A stretch of 64,000 nt of DNA from Methylomarinovum caldicuralii (GTDB lineage: Bacteria > Pseudomonadota > Gammaproteobacteria > Methylococcales > Methylothermaceae). The translations under genes were made by a program, and so were the position numbers. The stretch is taken from NCBI RefSeq assembly GCF_033126985.1, contig NZ_AP024714.1:558001-622000 (forward strand), given 5' to 3'. The notes beneath the pieces were generated by a model that worked only from the letters and a program-made list of their open reading frames with translations, did no database searches and had not been told where the DNA came from. This document shows positions 1-11,919 of this stretch, in pieces. Every line of letters begins with the position of its first letter. Within the stretch, counting starts at the first letter, position 1.

Positions 1-848
1 TCGAAACGGGCGCCGATGGCGATGAGCACGTCGCACTCGTGCATGGCCATGTTGGCCTCGTAGGTGCCGTGCATCCCCAGCATCCCGAGGAACTGGCGGT
101 CGGTGCCCGGATAGGCGCCCAGCCCCATCAGCGTCAGAGTGATGGGGAAACCCAGCAGGCGGGTGAATTCGGTCAGCTCCGCCGATGCCTCGCCCAGAAC
201 CACGCCCCCGCCGGCATAGATCATGGGGCGTTTGGCCTCGAGGATCAGCTCCGCCGCCTTCTTGATCTGGCGCGGATTACCGTGCAGTTTCGGCTTGTAG
301 GAGCGCAGCGAGACGGACTCCGGATAATGATACGGAATCTTGATGTTCGGGTCGGTGATGTCCTTGGGAATGTCCACCAGCACCGGGCCGGGACGGCCGG
401 TGGTGGCGATGTGGAACGCCTTTTTGATGGTCTCGGCCAGCTTGCGGCGGTCCTTCACCAGGAAGTTGTGCTTGACGCAGGGACGGGTGATGCCGACGGT
501 GTCGCATTCCTGGAAGGCGTCGCTGCCGATCACCGGCGTCGGCACCTGGCCGGTGAGCACCACCATCGGGATCGAGTCCATGTAGGCGGTGGCGATCCCG
601 GTCACCAGGTTGGTGGCCCCGGGACCGGAAGTGGCCAGCACCACGCCGGGCTTGCCGGTGGCGCGGGCGTAACCGTCGGCCATGTGGGTGGCGCCCTGCT
701 CGTGGCGCACCAGCACGTGCCTGACGTCTTCCTGGCCGAAAAGGGCGTCGTAGATGTGCAATACCGCCCCGCCGGGATAGCCGAAGATGTATTCGACCCC
801 CTCGTCCTTCAAGGCCTGGACCACGATTTGCGCGCCGCTCAGTTCCAC
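1..848 (-). CDS. ilvB: Acetolactate synthase large subunit (partial, C-terminus outside window)
   Basis: Makes acetolactate or acetohydroxybutyrate from pyruvate, the first common step of valine, leucine and isoleucine synthesis; needs thiamine diphosphate. About 283 N-terminal residues are visible. They include the TPP-binding N-domain with [15 protein letters not shown], the conserved RHEQGA glutamate region near residue 50, [16 protein letters not shown] and the [13 protein letters not shown] stretch. I place the start at a GTG (846-848), because family members begin ELSGA; an AGG lies about 9 bases upstream. It follows yihY on the same strand with a 63-base gap, so cotranscription is possible. 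The gene symbol could also be ilvI; the small subunit is not visible. Confidence 0.93.
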   Translation of the reverse strand, partial: MELSGAQIVVQALKDEGVEYIFGYPGGAVLHIYDALFGQEDVRHVLVRHEQGATHMADGYARATGKPGVVLATSGPGATNLVTGIATAYMDSIPMVVLTGQVPTPVIGSDAFQECDTVGITRPCVKHNFLVKDRRKLAETIKKAFHIATTGRPGPVLVDIPKDITDPNIKIPYHYPESVSLRSYKPKLHGNPRQIKKAAELILEAKRPMIYAGGGVVLGEASAELTEFTRLLGFPITLTLMGLGAYPGTDRQFLGMLGMHGTYEANMAMHECDVLIAIGARF

Positions 849-911
849 CGCTGATACCTGGTTTCCTATGGAGAAATAGCCCAGTAATCTACTGTATTGA
901 TTGGCTTGCCG

Positions 912-2141
912 TCAAGGCGGCGCCTCGAACAGGCGCGCCAGGGGGACGTCGAAGCTGCGCTCGAGCGTATCGCCCACCGGCGTCAGCAACGGCCGCAGTT
1001 CGGCCTGCGCCCGGATCGGTGATGGCAGGATGTAAGGATGGCTGTGGTAGAGGTCCGCCAGGGAATGGAGATGGGGATCGCGCCGCAGCAGCCAGGCGCC
1101 ACCTTCGTCGCGGGCGAGCCAGCCATTAGCCTGGAGAATCTGCAGGATCCGGTCCAGCGCCGCCGGATTCAGGGCCGGCCAGTGGCGGGCCAGATCCGCC
1201 TCGGTCGGCAAGCGGTCGTCGCGCTGGCCCCGCCAGATCCGCTTGAGCAGGCCGTAGGCCAGATCGAGATCGTGCTCAGGCACGGGAACGGCGTTCTCCT
1301 CCGCGCCGTCCCGGAAGGTGTGCAGGCAGAAGGTGAACTGGGCCCCTGCCAGGGTCACCATCCACGACAGGTACAGCCACACCAGAAAGATCGGCACCGC
1401 CGCCAGCGCCCCGTAAATGGCCTCGTAGGTGGGGAAGCGGGTGATGTAGGCGGTGAATCCGGCCTTGGCCAGCTCGAACAGGGCGGCGCTCAGGGCGCCG
1501 CCGGCGACGGCCAGCCTGACCTTGACCCGGGCATTGGGCACCACCAGATACAACAGGGTGAAGGCGACGGCCTCAAACAGGAAGGGCAGCAGTTTCAGCA
1601 GCCCGAAGGCCGGCCCAACCATCCCCCAATGGGCCTGGGCCATCAGCCTGGAAGTGACCGCCACCGCCGCCCCCAGCAGTAGCGGCCCCAGGGTCAGCAC
1701 CGACCAGTACACCAGCAGCCGGCGGTGAATCGCCCGGTAAGGCGGCGCCCGCCAGATTTCGTTGAGCGACTTTTCGATGGTGATCATCAGCATCAGGGCG
1801 GTGACGATCAGGAACAGGATACCGGGGCCGGTGAGCTTCTTGGCCTTGTCGGCAAAGGTGTAAACATACTGCTGGATCGTCTCCCGCGCCGCCGGCACCA
1901 GCTGCTCGAACAGGGCGTCCATCAGCCGGTCGCTGATCTCGTGGAAGGCGGGGAAGGCGGTGAAGATCGCCAGGGACAGCGCCAGCAGCGGCACCAGCGC
2001 CAGCAGGGTGGTGTAGGAGAGGGCGGCGGCGCTGTGGGTGCAGTGGCTCTCGCCGAAGCGGTGCCAGAAATAGCGCCAGAAGGCGGCGGCGCGGCGGAGG
2101 GCGTTGGCCGCCCGTCGGTAACCGTGGTAAGATTCGGGCAC
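912..2141 (-). CDS. yihY: YihY/UPF0761 family inner-membrane protein
   Basis: Integral membrane protein of the YihY family, often mislabelled ribonuclease BN; its molecular function is not settled. The 409-residue product starts with a short basic cytoplasmic segment, then has about six hydrophobic helices (roughly residues 40-290) with the family pattern [19 protein letters not shown] soluble C-terminal region of about 120 residues resembles a winged-helix-like tail. The start is a GTG with an AAGG motif upstream. It is divergent from infA with only 35 bases between the two start codons, so both promoters must overlap coding DNA. Confidence 0.85.
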   Translation of the reverse strand: MPESYHGYRRAANALRRAAAFWRYFWHRFGESHCTHSAAALSYTTLLALVPLLALSLAIFTAFPAFHEISDRLMDALFEQLVPAARETIQQYVYTFADKAKKLTGPGILFLIVTALMLMITIEKSLNEIWRAPPYRAIHRRLLVYWSVLTLGPLLLGAAVAVTSRLMAQAHWGMVGPAFGLLKLLPFLFEAVAFTLLYLVVPNARVKVRLAVAGGALSAALFELAKAGFTAYITRFPTYEAIYGALAAVPIFLVWLYLSWMVTLAGAQFTFCLHTFRDGAEENAVPVPEHDLDLAYGLLKRIWRGQRDDRLPTEADLARHWPALNPAALDRILQILQANGWLARDEGGAWLLRRDPHLHSLADLYHSHPYILPSPIRAQAELRPLLTPVGDTLERSFDVPLARLFEAPP

Positions 2142-2176
2142 TTTACCTTAACCGGAACGAGCAGCAGACAAGGTTT

Positions 2177-2395
2177 ATGGCCAAAGAAGACGTCATCGAA
2201 ATGGAAGGCACCGTGATCGAGACCCTACCGAACACCATGTTCCGGGTCAAGCTCGACAACGGTCACGTGATCACCGCCCACATCTCCGGCAAGATGCGCA
2301 AGCATTACATCCGCATCCTAACCGGCGACCGGGTCAAGGTGGAAATGACGCCTTACGATCTCACCAAGGGCCGGATCACCTTCCGCCTCAAATGA
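2177..2395 (+). CDS. infA: Translation initiation factor IF-1
   Basis: IF-1 binds the ribosomal A site during initiation with IF-2 and IF-3. The 72-residue product matches the family length and is a single S1/OB-fold domain. Hallmarks are [30 protein letters not shown] and the end KGRITFRLK. An AAGG lies just upstream of the ATG. Its position beside convergent clpA and then clpS is the common gammaproteobacterial clpS-clpA-infA arrangement. A small CCGCC/GGCGG hairpin sits in the 15-base gap before clpA but has no T-run. Confidence 0.98.
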   Translation: MAKEDVIEMEGTVIETLPNTMFRVKLDNGHVITAHISGKMRKHYIRILTGDRVKVEMTPYDLTKGRITFRLK

Positions 2396-2410
2396 GCTGT
2401 CCCGCCCGCC

Positions 2411-4687
2411 TCAGGCGGGGGTGACCGGCTTGCCGCTCTCCACCGAGAACTTCAATTCGCCGCCCTGCACGAAGAACTTGACGTGCCCGCCTTCGGTCAG
2501 GCGACCGAACAGCAGATCCTCCGCCAACGGCTTTTTGACGTATTCCTGGATCACCCGTGCCATCGGCCGCGCCCCCATCTTGGGGTCATAACCGCGCTCG
2601 GCCAGCCATTCGCGCGCCTGCGGGGTCAGCTGCAGGGTGACACCGCGCTCGGCCAGCTGTGACTCCAGCTCGAAGATGAACTTGTCCACCACCTGGCCGA
2701 TGACCTTGCGTCCCAGAGGCCGGAACTGGACGATGGCGTCGAGGCGGTTGCGAAATTCCGGGGTGAAGGTCTTTTCGATCACCTGCATGCTGTCGCTGGC
2801 GTGGTCCTGCGGGGTGAAGCCGATGGACGCCCGGCTGCTTTCCGCCGCCCCGGCGTTGGTGGTCATCACCAGGATGATGTTGCGAAAATCCGCCTTGCGG
2901 CCGTTGTTGTCGGTCAAGGTGCCATGGTCCATCACCTGCAGCAACAGGTTGAAGACGTCCGGGTGCGCCTTTTCGATCTCGTCCAGCAGCAGCACCGCGT
3001 GGGGATGCTTGTTGACCTCCTCGGTCAGCAGCCCGCCCTGGTCGTAACCGACGTAACCCGGCGGCGCGCCGATCAGGCGCGATACCGTGTGCCGCTCCAT
3101 GTACTCGGACATGTCGAAGCGAATCAGCTCCAGACCGAGCAGCCTGGCCAGCTGGCGGGTGACCTCGGTCTTGCCGACGCCGGTGGGCCCGGCAAGGAGG
3201 AAGGCGCCGATGGGCTTGCTCTCGGTGCGCAACCCGGCGCGGGCCAGTTTGATCGCCGTCGCCAGCGCCTCGATGGCCTCGTCCTGGCCGTACACCAGCA
3301 TCTTGAGGTTCTTTTCCAGGTCGCGCAGCTTTTCCTTGTCGTTGGCCGACACCGTGCGCGGCGGAATGCGGGCGATCTTGGCGACGATGTGCTCGATTTC
3401 CCCAGTGTCGATCACCGCCTTGCGCGCGTCCTCGTCGAGCAGGCGCTGGCGGGCGCCGGCCTCGTCGATGACGTCGATGGCCTTGTCCGGCAGATGGCGG
3501 TCGGTGATATAACGGGCCGACAACTCCGCCGCCGCTTTCAGGGCCTCCTCGGTGTACTTGACCTGATGGTGCTCCTCGAAGCGGGTCTTGAGCCCCTTGA
3601 GGATCTCGAAGGTTTCCTCCACGCTGGGTTCGTGGACGTCGATCTTCTGGAAGCGCCGCGCCAAGGCCCGGTCCTTCTCGAAGATGCCGCGGTATTCCTG
3701 ATAGGTGGTCGAGCCGATGCAGCGCAGTTCACCGGAGGCCAGCATCGGCTTGATGAGGTTGGAGGCGTCCATCACCCCGCCGGAGGCGGAACCGGCGCCG
3801 ATGATGGTGTGGATTTCGTCGATGAACAGGATCGCCTCCGGCTGCTTCTTGAGCTGGGCCAGCAGGGCCTTGAGGCGCTTCTCGAAGTCGCCGCGGTACT
3901 TGGTGCCGGCTACCAGGGCGCCGAGGTCGAGGGAATAGATGACCGCGCCCCTGAGAACCTCGGGCACCTCCTCCTCGACGATCTTCTTCGCCAGCCCTTC
4001 GGCGATGGCGGTCTTGCCGACCCCGGCCTCCCCCACCAGCAGGGGGTTGTTCTTGCGCCGGCGGCACAGCACCTGGATGGTGCGCTCGATTTCCGCCTCG
4101 CGGCCGATGAGCGGGTCGATGCGCCCCTCCCGGGCGGCCTCGTTGAGGTTGGTGGCGTACTTGGTCAGGGGATTGCTGGCGTTGGCCGGCTGGGCCTCGT
4201 CGCTGTTCTCGTCCATATCAGAGGCGGAAGGCTCGCTGTCTTCGCTTTCGTCCTTCACCTTGGAGATGCCGTGGGCCATGTAGTTCACCACGTCGAGGCG
4301 GGTGATGTCCTGCTTGTGGAGCAGATAGACGGCGTGGGAGTCCTGTTCGCTGAAGATCGCCACCAGAATGTTGGCGCCGGTGACCTCCTTCTTGCCGGAG
4401 GACTGGACGTGGAACACCGCCCGCTGCAACACCCGCTGGAAACCCAGGGTCGGCTGGGTTTCCCGGTTGACGCCGGGCGGGATCAGCGGGGTGGTCTCAT
4501 CGAGAAACTGGACCAGCTCCTCGCGCAACTGCTCGACGTTACCGCCGCAGGCCCGCAGCACCTCGACCGCGCTGGCGTTGTCGAGCATCGCCAGCAGCAG
4601 GTGCTCCACGGTGATGTATTCGTGGCGCTTGTTGTGAGCATATTTGAAAGCGGCGTTGAGGGACTGTTCCAGCTCTTTGCTTAACAT
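2411..4687 (-). CDS. clpA: ATP-dependent Clp protease ATP-binding subunit ClpA
   Basis: AAA+ unfoldase that feeds substrates, including N-end-rule proteins brought by ClpS, into the ClpP peptidase. With the start at ATG 4685-4687 ([11 protein letters not shown], like known ClpA N-termini) it is 758 residues, the size of Escherichia coli ClpA. Seen in order: an N-terminal Clp repeat domain (about 1-145), an acidic linker, AAA1 with Walker [11 protein letters not shown] and Walker B LFIDEIHT, and AAA2 with GPTGVGKTE. An IGF loop ([11 protein letters not shown]) suits ClpP docking. clpS lies directly upstream on the same strand, 28 bases away. An open frame continues upstream of 4687 but overlaps clpS, so it is rejected as the start. 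Confidence 0.97.
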   Translation of the reverse strand: MLSKELEQSLNAAFKYAHNKRHEYITVEHLLLAMLDNASAVEVLRACGGNVEQLREELVQFLDETTPLIPPGVNRETQPTLGFQRVLQRAVFHVQSSGKKEVTGANILVAIFSEQDSHAVYLLHKQDITRLDVVNYMAHGISKVKDESEDSEPSASDMDENSDEAQPANASNPLTKYATNLNEAAREGRIDPLIGREAEIERTIQVLCRRRKNNPLLVGEAGVGKTAIAEGLAKKIVEEEVPEVLRGAVIYSLDLGALVAGTKYRGDFEKRLKALLAQLKKQPEAILFIDEIHTIIGAGSASGGVMDASNLIKPMLASGELRCIGSTTYQEYRGIFEKDRALARRFQKIDVHEPSVEETFEILKGLKTRFEEHHQVKYTEEALKAAAELSARYITDRHLPDKAIDVIDEAGARQRLLDEDARKAVIDTGEIEHIVAKIARIPPRTVSANDKEKLRDLEKNLKMLVYGQDEAIEALATAIKLARAGLRTESKPIGAFLLAGPTGVGKTEVTRQLARLLGLELIRFDMSEYMERHTVSRLIGAPPGYVGYDQGGLLTEEVNKHPHAVLLLDEIEKAHPDVFNLLLQVMDHGTLTDNNGRKADFRNIILVMTTNAGAAESSRASIGFTPQDHASDSMQVIEKTFTPEFRNRLDAIVQFRPLGRKVIGQVVDKFIFELESQLAERGVTLQLTPQAREWLAERGYDPKMGARPMARVIQEYVKKPLAEDLLFGRLTEGGHVKFFVQGGELKFSVESGKPVTPA

Positions 4688-4715
4688 GACGGGACCCGTT
4701 CGGTCTGTTGATCTC

Positions 4716-5045
4716 TTAGGCTTCTTCCATCGTACACAACAACGGATGCTGGTGACGACGGGAATATTCGTTGACCTGTTGCACTTTGGTTTCAGCCACG
4801 TCGCGGGTGAACACGCCGCACACCCCGACACCGCGGGTGTGGACGTGGAGCATGATCTGGGTGGCCTTTTCCTCGCTCATGGCGAAAAACCGCATAAGCA
4901 CCTCGACGACGAAATCCATCGGCGTGAAATCGTCGTTGAGGAGGATCACCTTGTACAGCGGCGGCCGTTTGAGTTTCGGGCGCGCAGTCTGGACTGCGGT
5001 GCCGGTGCCGCCGTCCTCGGGCTGATCGTCATTATATTGCGACAT
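4716..5045 (-). CDS. clpS: ATP-dependent Clp protease adaptor ClpS
   Basis: Adaptor that recognises N-degrons and delivers them to ClpA. 109 residues with the core [16 protein letters not shown], then [14 protein letters not shown] and the [16 protein letters not shown] stretch that forms the ClpA and substrate contacts. The N-terminal 25 residues are a flexible acidic extension, as expected. The start at 5043-5045 (MSQYNDDQ) is preferred over an in-frame upstream ATG because it fits the family. It is the first gene of a clpS-clpA pair. Confidence 0.96.
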   Translation of the reverse strand: MSQYNDDQPEDGGTGTAVQTARPKLKRPPLYKVILLNDDFTPMDFVVEVLMRFFAMSEEKATQIMLHVHTRGVGVCGVFTRDVAETKVQQVNEYSRRHQHPLLCTMEEA

Positions 5046-5132
5046 TGCTCGCTCTGGATATCTCCCTGTTGTCGGTTGCAGGATAGCGCGCATCGTCAAC
5101 CTCCGCATTCGACAGGACAAGCGCCGCAGGGT

Positions 5133-5900
5133 TCAATGCCGCGGCCGCAGATAACGGCTGTAGGACTCGGTCCGGATGGTCCCACTGCGGTCGCGCAGCG
5201 GCACAATCCACATCTCGTACATGGACACGATCCACATGAACACGAACGACATCGCCATCCCGGCCCCGCCGGCCACCACCAGCCAGGCGAAATGGGGCGA
5301 CAGCTTGGTAAGCCACCAGGAAGCGATGTCGGTCATCTGAAAAATGAACGGCATCGCCACCGCGATCGCCTTGAGATATTCCGGCACGCCGGAGGCGAAG
5401 CAGAAGATGATCCCCACGAACATGAAGATGAAGGAAATGCCGAACAAATGGATGTGGGACACCCGCACCAAAGACTGGATGGTGGCGCCGGTGTCGGTTT
5501 CGGCCTGCGCCTTCAGTTCCTCGTAGCGATGAAAATCGGGCAGGGAGGAGTTGGCGTTGTGGCACATCACGCAGCGCTTTTCCACGATCGGCTTGATGAT
5601 CTTCTCGTACACGTTCTTCGGGGCGCCGTCCCGCGCCCACTGGATGAGTTGGAAGCGCTCCTGGGGCGGGGCGTAGGGCTTCATCGGACCGTTGAGCATG
5701 ATCTCCAGCTTGGAACCGGAACGGTTGCCGTAATAACTGTAGACGATGTCCTCGATGGAGAGGCCGAACTTGCCGTCCGCCAGGCCGTGGGTGAACAGAA
5801 TCTGCAGCATCGCCACGAAATAGCCGATGGCGATGATGATGAGATAGGAGGAGAACAGCACCTTGGCGGAAAACGGCAGGTTGCGCAGTTCGTAGGTCAT
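5133..5900 (-). CDS. Membrane protein with a c-type haem motif, function unknown
   Basis: 255 residues starting at ATG 5898-5900. A hydrophobic helix at about 12-34 is followed by a soluble segment holding one CxxCH motif (CVMCH, residues 110-114). Two to four more helices follow (about 150-230), the first beginning RVSHIHLFGISFIFMF, whose histidines could ligate haem. This suggests a membrane-anchored c-type cytochrome, with the haem domain probably in the periplasm. I recognise the general type, conserved in proteobacteria with rich electron transport, but no proven function. It ends 87 bases before clpS on the same strand. The upstream in-frame extension overlaps the divergent Nudix gene and is rejected. 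Confidence 0.75.
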   Translation of the reverse strand: MTYELRNLPFSAKVLFSSYLIIIAIGYFVAMLQILFTHGLADGKFGLSIEDIVYSYYGNRSGSKLEIMLNGPMKPYAPPQERFQLIQWARDGAPKNVYEKIIKPIVEKRCVMCHNANSSLPDFHRYEELKAQAETDTGATIQSLVRVSHIHLFGISFIFMFVGIIFCFASGVPEYLKAIAVAMPFIFQMTDIASWWLTKLSPHFAWLVVAGGAGMAMSFVFMWIVSMYEMWIVPLRDRSGTIRTESYSRYLRPRH

Positions 5901-6014
5901 GACAGATCCTTGGGTAATGGGCAGATGGAATTCGAATCTCATTATTTGCCGCCCATCCGGGTTTGGCAAGACAAAATCCAGTAAAATGATCGGGTTTGAA
6001 TAAACGGAGCTTTT

Positions 6015-6454
6015 ATGGTCTGGAAGCCCAACGTCACCGTCGCCGCCGTCGTCGAGCACGACGGCCGCTACCTGCTGGTCGAGGAGGTCATCGAAGGCCG
6101 CCGCGTCTTCAACCAGCCCGCCGGCCATCTGGAGCCGGGCGAATCGCTGCCGGATGCCGCCCGCCGCGAGGTGCGCGAGGAAACCGGCTGGGCCTTCGAA
6201 CCCGAGGCGCTGGTGGCGGTGCAGCTGCTGCCGGTGTCAGACGCGCTGACCTTCCTGCGCTTCACCTTCTGCGGTAACGTCCACGACCACCGTCCCGGGC
6301 AGCCCTTGGACGAGGGCATCGTCGCCACCCACTGGCTCACCCGGGCCGAAATCGAGGACCGAAGGAAACGTCTGCGCAGCCCATTGGTCCTCGATTCCGT
6401 CCATGCTTATGAATCGGGGCAACGCTGCCCCCTGAGTCTGCTGCGACACTATCC

Positions 6455-6458
<4 letters not shown>
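6015..6458 (+). CDS. nudJ: Nudix hydrolase, NudJ-like
   Basis: Hydrolyses a nucleoside or thiamine pyrophosphate; NudJ of E. coli acts on HMP-PP and nucleoside di/triphosphates. The 147 residues contain a full Nudix box, [20 protein letters not shown] (residues about 38-57), with the expected glycine, REVREE glutamates and following TGW. The N-terminus [18 protein letters not shown] fits NudJ. The stop overlaps the start of mnmA by four bases (ATGA), and nudJ-mnmA-purB is a known gammaproteobacterial order, which supports the NudJ assignment. Start ATG at 6015 has a GGAGC motif 5 bases upstream. Confidence 0.88.
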
Positions 6459-8915
<2,457 letters not shown>

Positions 8916-8968
8916 AATCTGTGAACCGGGTCACAACCCGATCCCGTTTCTCTGCCACACTTAAGACC

Positions 8969-9094
8969 ATGGTTGTCGTGCGGATGGCGGTGAATCTGCC
9001 CTCTATCCCCTCCTCCCTCCACCGCCGCCGGCGGCAACCTAACCCCGGGAGCCGACAGGACGGCAGTTCCCGGGGTTTTTTCATTCCCTGTTAG
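8969..9094 (+). other. Possible leader peptide or small RNA region
   Basis: A 41-codon frame begins MVVVRMAVNLPSIPSS and runs on through arginine codons into the terminator below. Valine codons cluster at the start (GTT GTC GTG, then GTG after four codons), reminiscent of ilvB-type attenuator leaders. Between it and the terminator is a perfect palindrome (GCCGCCGGCGGC, 9024-9035). No clear ribosome site precedes the ATG, and the next gene is mtaB, not a branched-chain biosynthetic gene. It could instead be a small RNA or just the purB 3' untranslated region. Confidence 0.25.
9041..9081 (+). terminator. Rho-independent terminator after purB
   Basis: Stem AACCCCGGGA paired with TCCCGGGGTT, extended inside by GCCG/CGGC across a small bulge, followed by a run of six T (9076-9081). 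It lies 48 bases before mtaB and would isolate mtaB from the purB operon, or act as an attenuator for it. Confidence 0.88.
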
Positions 9095-9128
9095 AATACC
9101 AGTTACCGACCAACCTGTGGATGAGGGG

Positions 9129-10397
9129 ATGCAAGTCGCTTTTCAAACCCTGGGATGCCGTCTCAACGAAGCCGAGACCGAAGCCTGGTCGCGCCAGTTC
9201 CGCGCCGCCGGCGCCCGGGTGGTGCCACCGGATCGGGCCGACGTGGTGGTGCTCAACACCTGCGCGGTAACCGGAGAGGCGGCCCGCAAATCCCGGCAGT
9301 GGATCCGCCGCCTCAGGCGGGCCAATCCCGACGCCCGCCTGGTGGTCAGCGGCTGCTATGCCAGCCTGCGGCCGGAACAGGTGGCCCGGGAGCTGGGGGT
9401 GGACCTGGTCGTCCCCAATCGCGACAAGAACCGGCTGGTGGAACTGGCCCGGCGGCTGCTCCCCGCCCCTGCAACCACCGGGCATGAAACCCCGGGCTTC
9501 ACCCGCAGCCGCCAGCGGGCCTTCGTCAAGGTTCAAGACGGCTGCCGCCACCGCTGCACCTTCTGCATCGTCACCGTGGCCCGGGGCGAGGAACGCAGCC
9601 GCCCGGTGGCCGAGGTGGTTGCGGAAATCCAGGCGCTGCGCCGGGAGGGCGTGCAGGAGGCGGTCCTCAGCGGCGTACACCTGGGCGGCTACGGCAGCGA
9701 TCTGGGAAGCTCGCTCACCGAACTGCTCCGCGCCGTCCTGGAGCGGACCGATCTGCCGCGTCTGCGCCTGGGTTCGCTGGAACCCTGGGAGCTGGGCGAG
9801 GACTTCTTTACCCTGTTCCGCGACCCGCGGCTGATGCCCCATCTGCACCTGCCGCTGCAGAGCGGCTCCGACGCCGTGCTCAAGCGCATGGCGCGGCGCT
9901 GCCGGGTGGCGGACTTCCGCACGCTGGTTTCGACGGCGCGCCGCCACTGTCCCGATCTGGTGCTGACCACCGACATCATCGTCGGCTTTCCCGGCGAGAC
10001 CGAGGCCGACTTTCAAAAGACGCTGGCGCTGGTGGAGGAAATCGGCTTCGCCCACGTGCACATCTTCCCCTACTCCCCCCGCGAGGGGACGGCGGCGGCG
10101 GCCTTTCCCCATGAGGTGGACGAGAAAACCAAGAAGGACCGCAGCAGCCGCCTCCACCGCCTGGCAGCCGCGCTGCGCCGCCGGGTTCTGGATGCCTGGG
10201 TCGGGAAGACCGCGGCGGTGCTGTGGGAAAAGGGGGAATGGCGTGACGGGCGGCGCTGGTTCAGCGGCTACACCCCCCACTACCTGCGGGTGCAGATACC
10301 GGCGCCGGAGGGAACCGATCTCAGCAACCGGATTCAGACCGTCAGGCTTACCGCGGTGGCCCCGGAAGGCGACCGGCTCGTGGCCGAGCCGGTTTAA
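9129..10397 (+). CDS. mtaB: tRNA t6A37 methylthiotransferase MtaB-like radical SAM enzyme
   Basis: Predicted to convert t6A37 to ms2t6A37 in ANN-decoding tRNAs. The 422 residues show the N-terminal MTTase domain (FQTLGCRLNEAETE, LNTCAVTGEA, VSGCYA, with its three cluster cysteines). The radical-SAM triad is CRHRCTFC (about residue 141-148), with GGYGSDL and HLPLQSGSD downstream. A C-terminal TRAM-like segment completes it. ATG 9129 gives the family-like start MQVAFQTLGC; an in-frame GTG at 9117 is also possible, since the GAGGGG before 9129 is very close to the start codon. The family also includes MiaB and RimO, but the sequence fits MtaB better. Confidence 0.88.
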   Translation: MQVAFQTLGCRLNEAETEAWSRQFRAAGARVVPPDRADVVVLNTCAVTGEAARKSRQWIRRLRRANPDARLVVSGCYASLRPEQVARELGVDLVVPNRDKNRLVELARRLLPAPATTGHETPGFTRSRQRAFVKVQDGCRHRCTFCIVTVARGEERSRPVAEVVAEIQALRREGVQEAVLSGVHLGGYGSDLGSSLTELLRAVLERTDLPRLRLGSLEPWELGEDFFTLFRDPRLMPHLHLPLQSGSDAVLKRMARRCRVADFRTLVSTARRHCPDLVLTTDIIVGFPGETEADFQKTLALVEEIGFAHVHIFPYSPREGTAAAAFPHEVDEKTKKDRSSRLHRLAAALRRRVLDAWVGKTAAVLWEKGEWRDGRRWFSGYTPHYLRVQIPAPEGTDLSNRIQTVRLTAVAPEGDRLVAEPV

Positions 10398-10400
10398 ACC

Positions 10401-11144
10401 CTATTCCTTGCGGGCGCCGACGAAATAGACCGTGGCCGCAATCACCGCCGCCGGCGGCACGAGGATATTGAGCAGCGGCACGCCGATCCCGAACATCACC
10501 ACGCCGCCCAGGGTCAGATTGCCCAGCCTGGCCCGGGCCAGCAGGCGGCGCTGTTCGGGGAACAGGATGCCGTGATTGGCCAACGGATAGGCGGTGTATT
10601 CCAACCCCATGAACCAGGCGTTGAACAGCAGCCACAGGAACGGGGCAGCCAGATTGAGCCCCGGGATGACCGAAAGGACGGCCAGCGGAATCGCCCGGGT
10701 GACGAAATACCACAGCCGCCTCAATTCCGCCCCCATTTCCCGCATCACCGCCTGGGTCAGGCTGGTTTCCGGCGGCTGGGGCGCGACCCCGGTGAGCAGC
10801 TCCTCAGTGCGCTCGGCCAACTTGTCGTAGAAGGGGGAGGCCAGCAGGTTGGCCACCAGGGTGAAGCTAAAGAAGGTGATGAGGATGAAGGCCAGTCCGA
10901 ACAGGGGCCAGAGCAGCCATTCCAGCCAGTCGAGCCAGGATGGAATCAGCCAGGCGAGAAAATCGGCGAAGTAGTAGCTCGCCAGGGCGAAAGCGCCGGC
11001 GTAGAGCAGGAAGTTGATCGCCAGCGGGATGAGGACGAAGCGGCGCAAGGTTGGCCGGGGCAACAGCACGAGCCCTTGCCACAGACACCGCAGGGCGTAG
11101 AGGGGATTGTTGAGTTTGCGGGTATCGTAACGGTCGATGGCCAT
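10401..11144 (-). CDS. cysZ: CysZ-like sulfate transporter / EI24 domain protein
   Basis: CysZ mediates sulfate entry for cysteine synthesis. 247 residues, close to E. coli CysZ (253), with hydrophobic segments at about 30-65, 70-95, 140-170 and 200-235. Conserved features include the early RRFVLIPLAINFLLY, LLASPFYDKLAE, and PGLNLAAPFLWLLFNAW. The start at ATG 11142-11144 is chosen because upstream codons run into the acyltransferase gene. It is convergent with mtaB, with only three bases between the stops. Confidence 0.85.
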   Translation of the reverse strand: MAIDRYDTRKLNNPLYALRCLWQGLVLLPRPTLRRFVLIPLAINFLLYAGAFALASYYFADFLAWLIPSWLDWLEWLLWPLFGLAFILITFFSFTLVANLLASPFYDKLAERTEELLTGVAPQPPETSLTQAVMREMGAELRRLWYFVTRAIPLAVLSVIPGLNLAAPFLWLLFNAWFMGLEYTAYPLANHGILFPEQRRLLARARLGNLTLGGVVMFGIGVPLLNILVPPAAVIAATVYFVGARKE

Positions 11145-11200
11145 GGCGGTTTGAGGTTCCGGTTTGCAAAGGGCACCATTGTACCGCCTTCCCCGCCCAA

Positions 11201-11878
11201 TCAGGCGGCCATCATCGGGCGATCGGCCGGATACAACTGCGAATAACGCAACAGGGTATTTTTGCGGCTGAACATGGCGTGGACCGCCTGGGAACACTCG
11301 GGGATGCCGTCGAACGCCGTCGCAAGCTTTGCCAGATAAGGGTAACGGATTCCCCGGTGCTCACAGGGATCGCCGATGATGTCCATACGCATCCCCAGGT
11401 TGCCAACGATACGCATGATCGAGCGCCGGCATAAAAACAGCCAATAATCCAGACCGACCTGGGCACTGTAATCGCGGGCGGCACGGATCAGACCCAGCAG
11501 CACCTCCGGCTCGCTGACCTGCTGGCGCTCACCGTGACGACGGTAAGATTTCAGAATGGAAAGACGGGACAGTTCCGCAAAATATCTGCCTCCCGTCTCG
11601 ACCCCATCGAGGGAAAAGCGGGTGATCCGGGCCATCGGCAGGCTTTCCGGCTTACCGAATACCAGCCGGGCGGTCCCGACCCACTCGCCGCTGGCCAGGT
11701 GCTGGATCAACAAATGCGCGGAACGGCTATCATAGACGTCGATTTCCTGCTGGTCGCAGAAACGCTCGACCGGCTCGAAACGCTTTTCCAAGCAATAGAC
11801 CTGATACCGCAAACGATAGTGGATGGATTTGCTCTCCTTGGTATCGGCAATGACCGCCCGGTAGCGTCCGTCAAACAT
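11201..11878 (-). CDS. PEP-CTERM/exosortase-associated acyltransferase (LuxI/GNAT-like)
   Basis: 225 residues matching the exosortase-system-associated acyltransferase family: YRLRYQVYCLEKRFEP near residue 22, YDSRSAHLLIQH, VGTARLVFG, and FAELSRLSILKSYRR around residue 105. These proteins resemble N-acyl amino acid or homoserine-lactone synthases of the GNAT fold, and their exact product is unproven. No exosortase or PEP-CTERM protein is seen in this window. A GGAGG lies 8 bases before the ATG. The complete IS element inserted 41 bases upstream of the start codon, between this gene and its likely native promoter. Base composition is more AT-rich than the neighbours, which suggests an accessory gene. 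Confidence 0.8.
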   Translation of the reverse strand: MFDGRYRAVIADTKESKSIHYRLRYQVYCLEKRFEPVERFCDQQEIDVYDSRSAHLLIQHLASGEWVGTARLVFGKPESLPMARITRFSLDGVETGGRYFAELSRLSILKSYRRHGERQQVSEPEVLLGLIRAARDYSAQVGLDYWLFLCRRSIMRIVGNLGMRMDIIGDPCEHRGIRYPYLAKLATAFDGIPECSQAVHAMFSRKNTLLRYSQLYPADRPMMAA

Positions 11879-11910
11879 ATTGGATTCCTCCCCTTTAATT
11901 TCTTAGCGGA

Positions 11911-11919
11911 ATTTATGCC
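11911..11919. repeat. Target-site duplication, left copy
   Basis: ATTTATGCC directly abuts the left terminal inverted repeat of the IS element and recurs exactly at 13376-13384. Nine-base duplications are typical of the Tn5/IS50 branch of the IS4 family. Confidence 0.95.

Noticed and set aside
39-854. Plus-strand frame at the left edge
   Set aside because: Antisense to acetolactate synthase, whose motifs are unambiguous.
2801-4684. Long open frame (about 627 codons) antisense to clpA
   Set aside because: clpA on the other strand has full family motifs; the antisense frame is Gly/Ala/Val/Asp-rich with no domain, an artefact of high GC.
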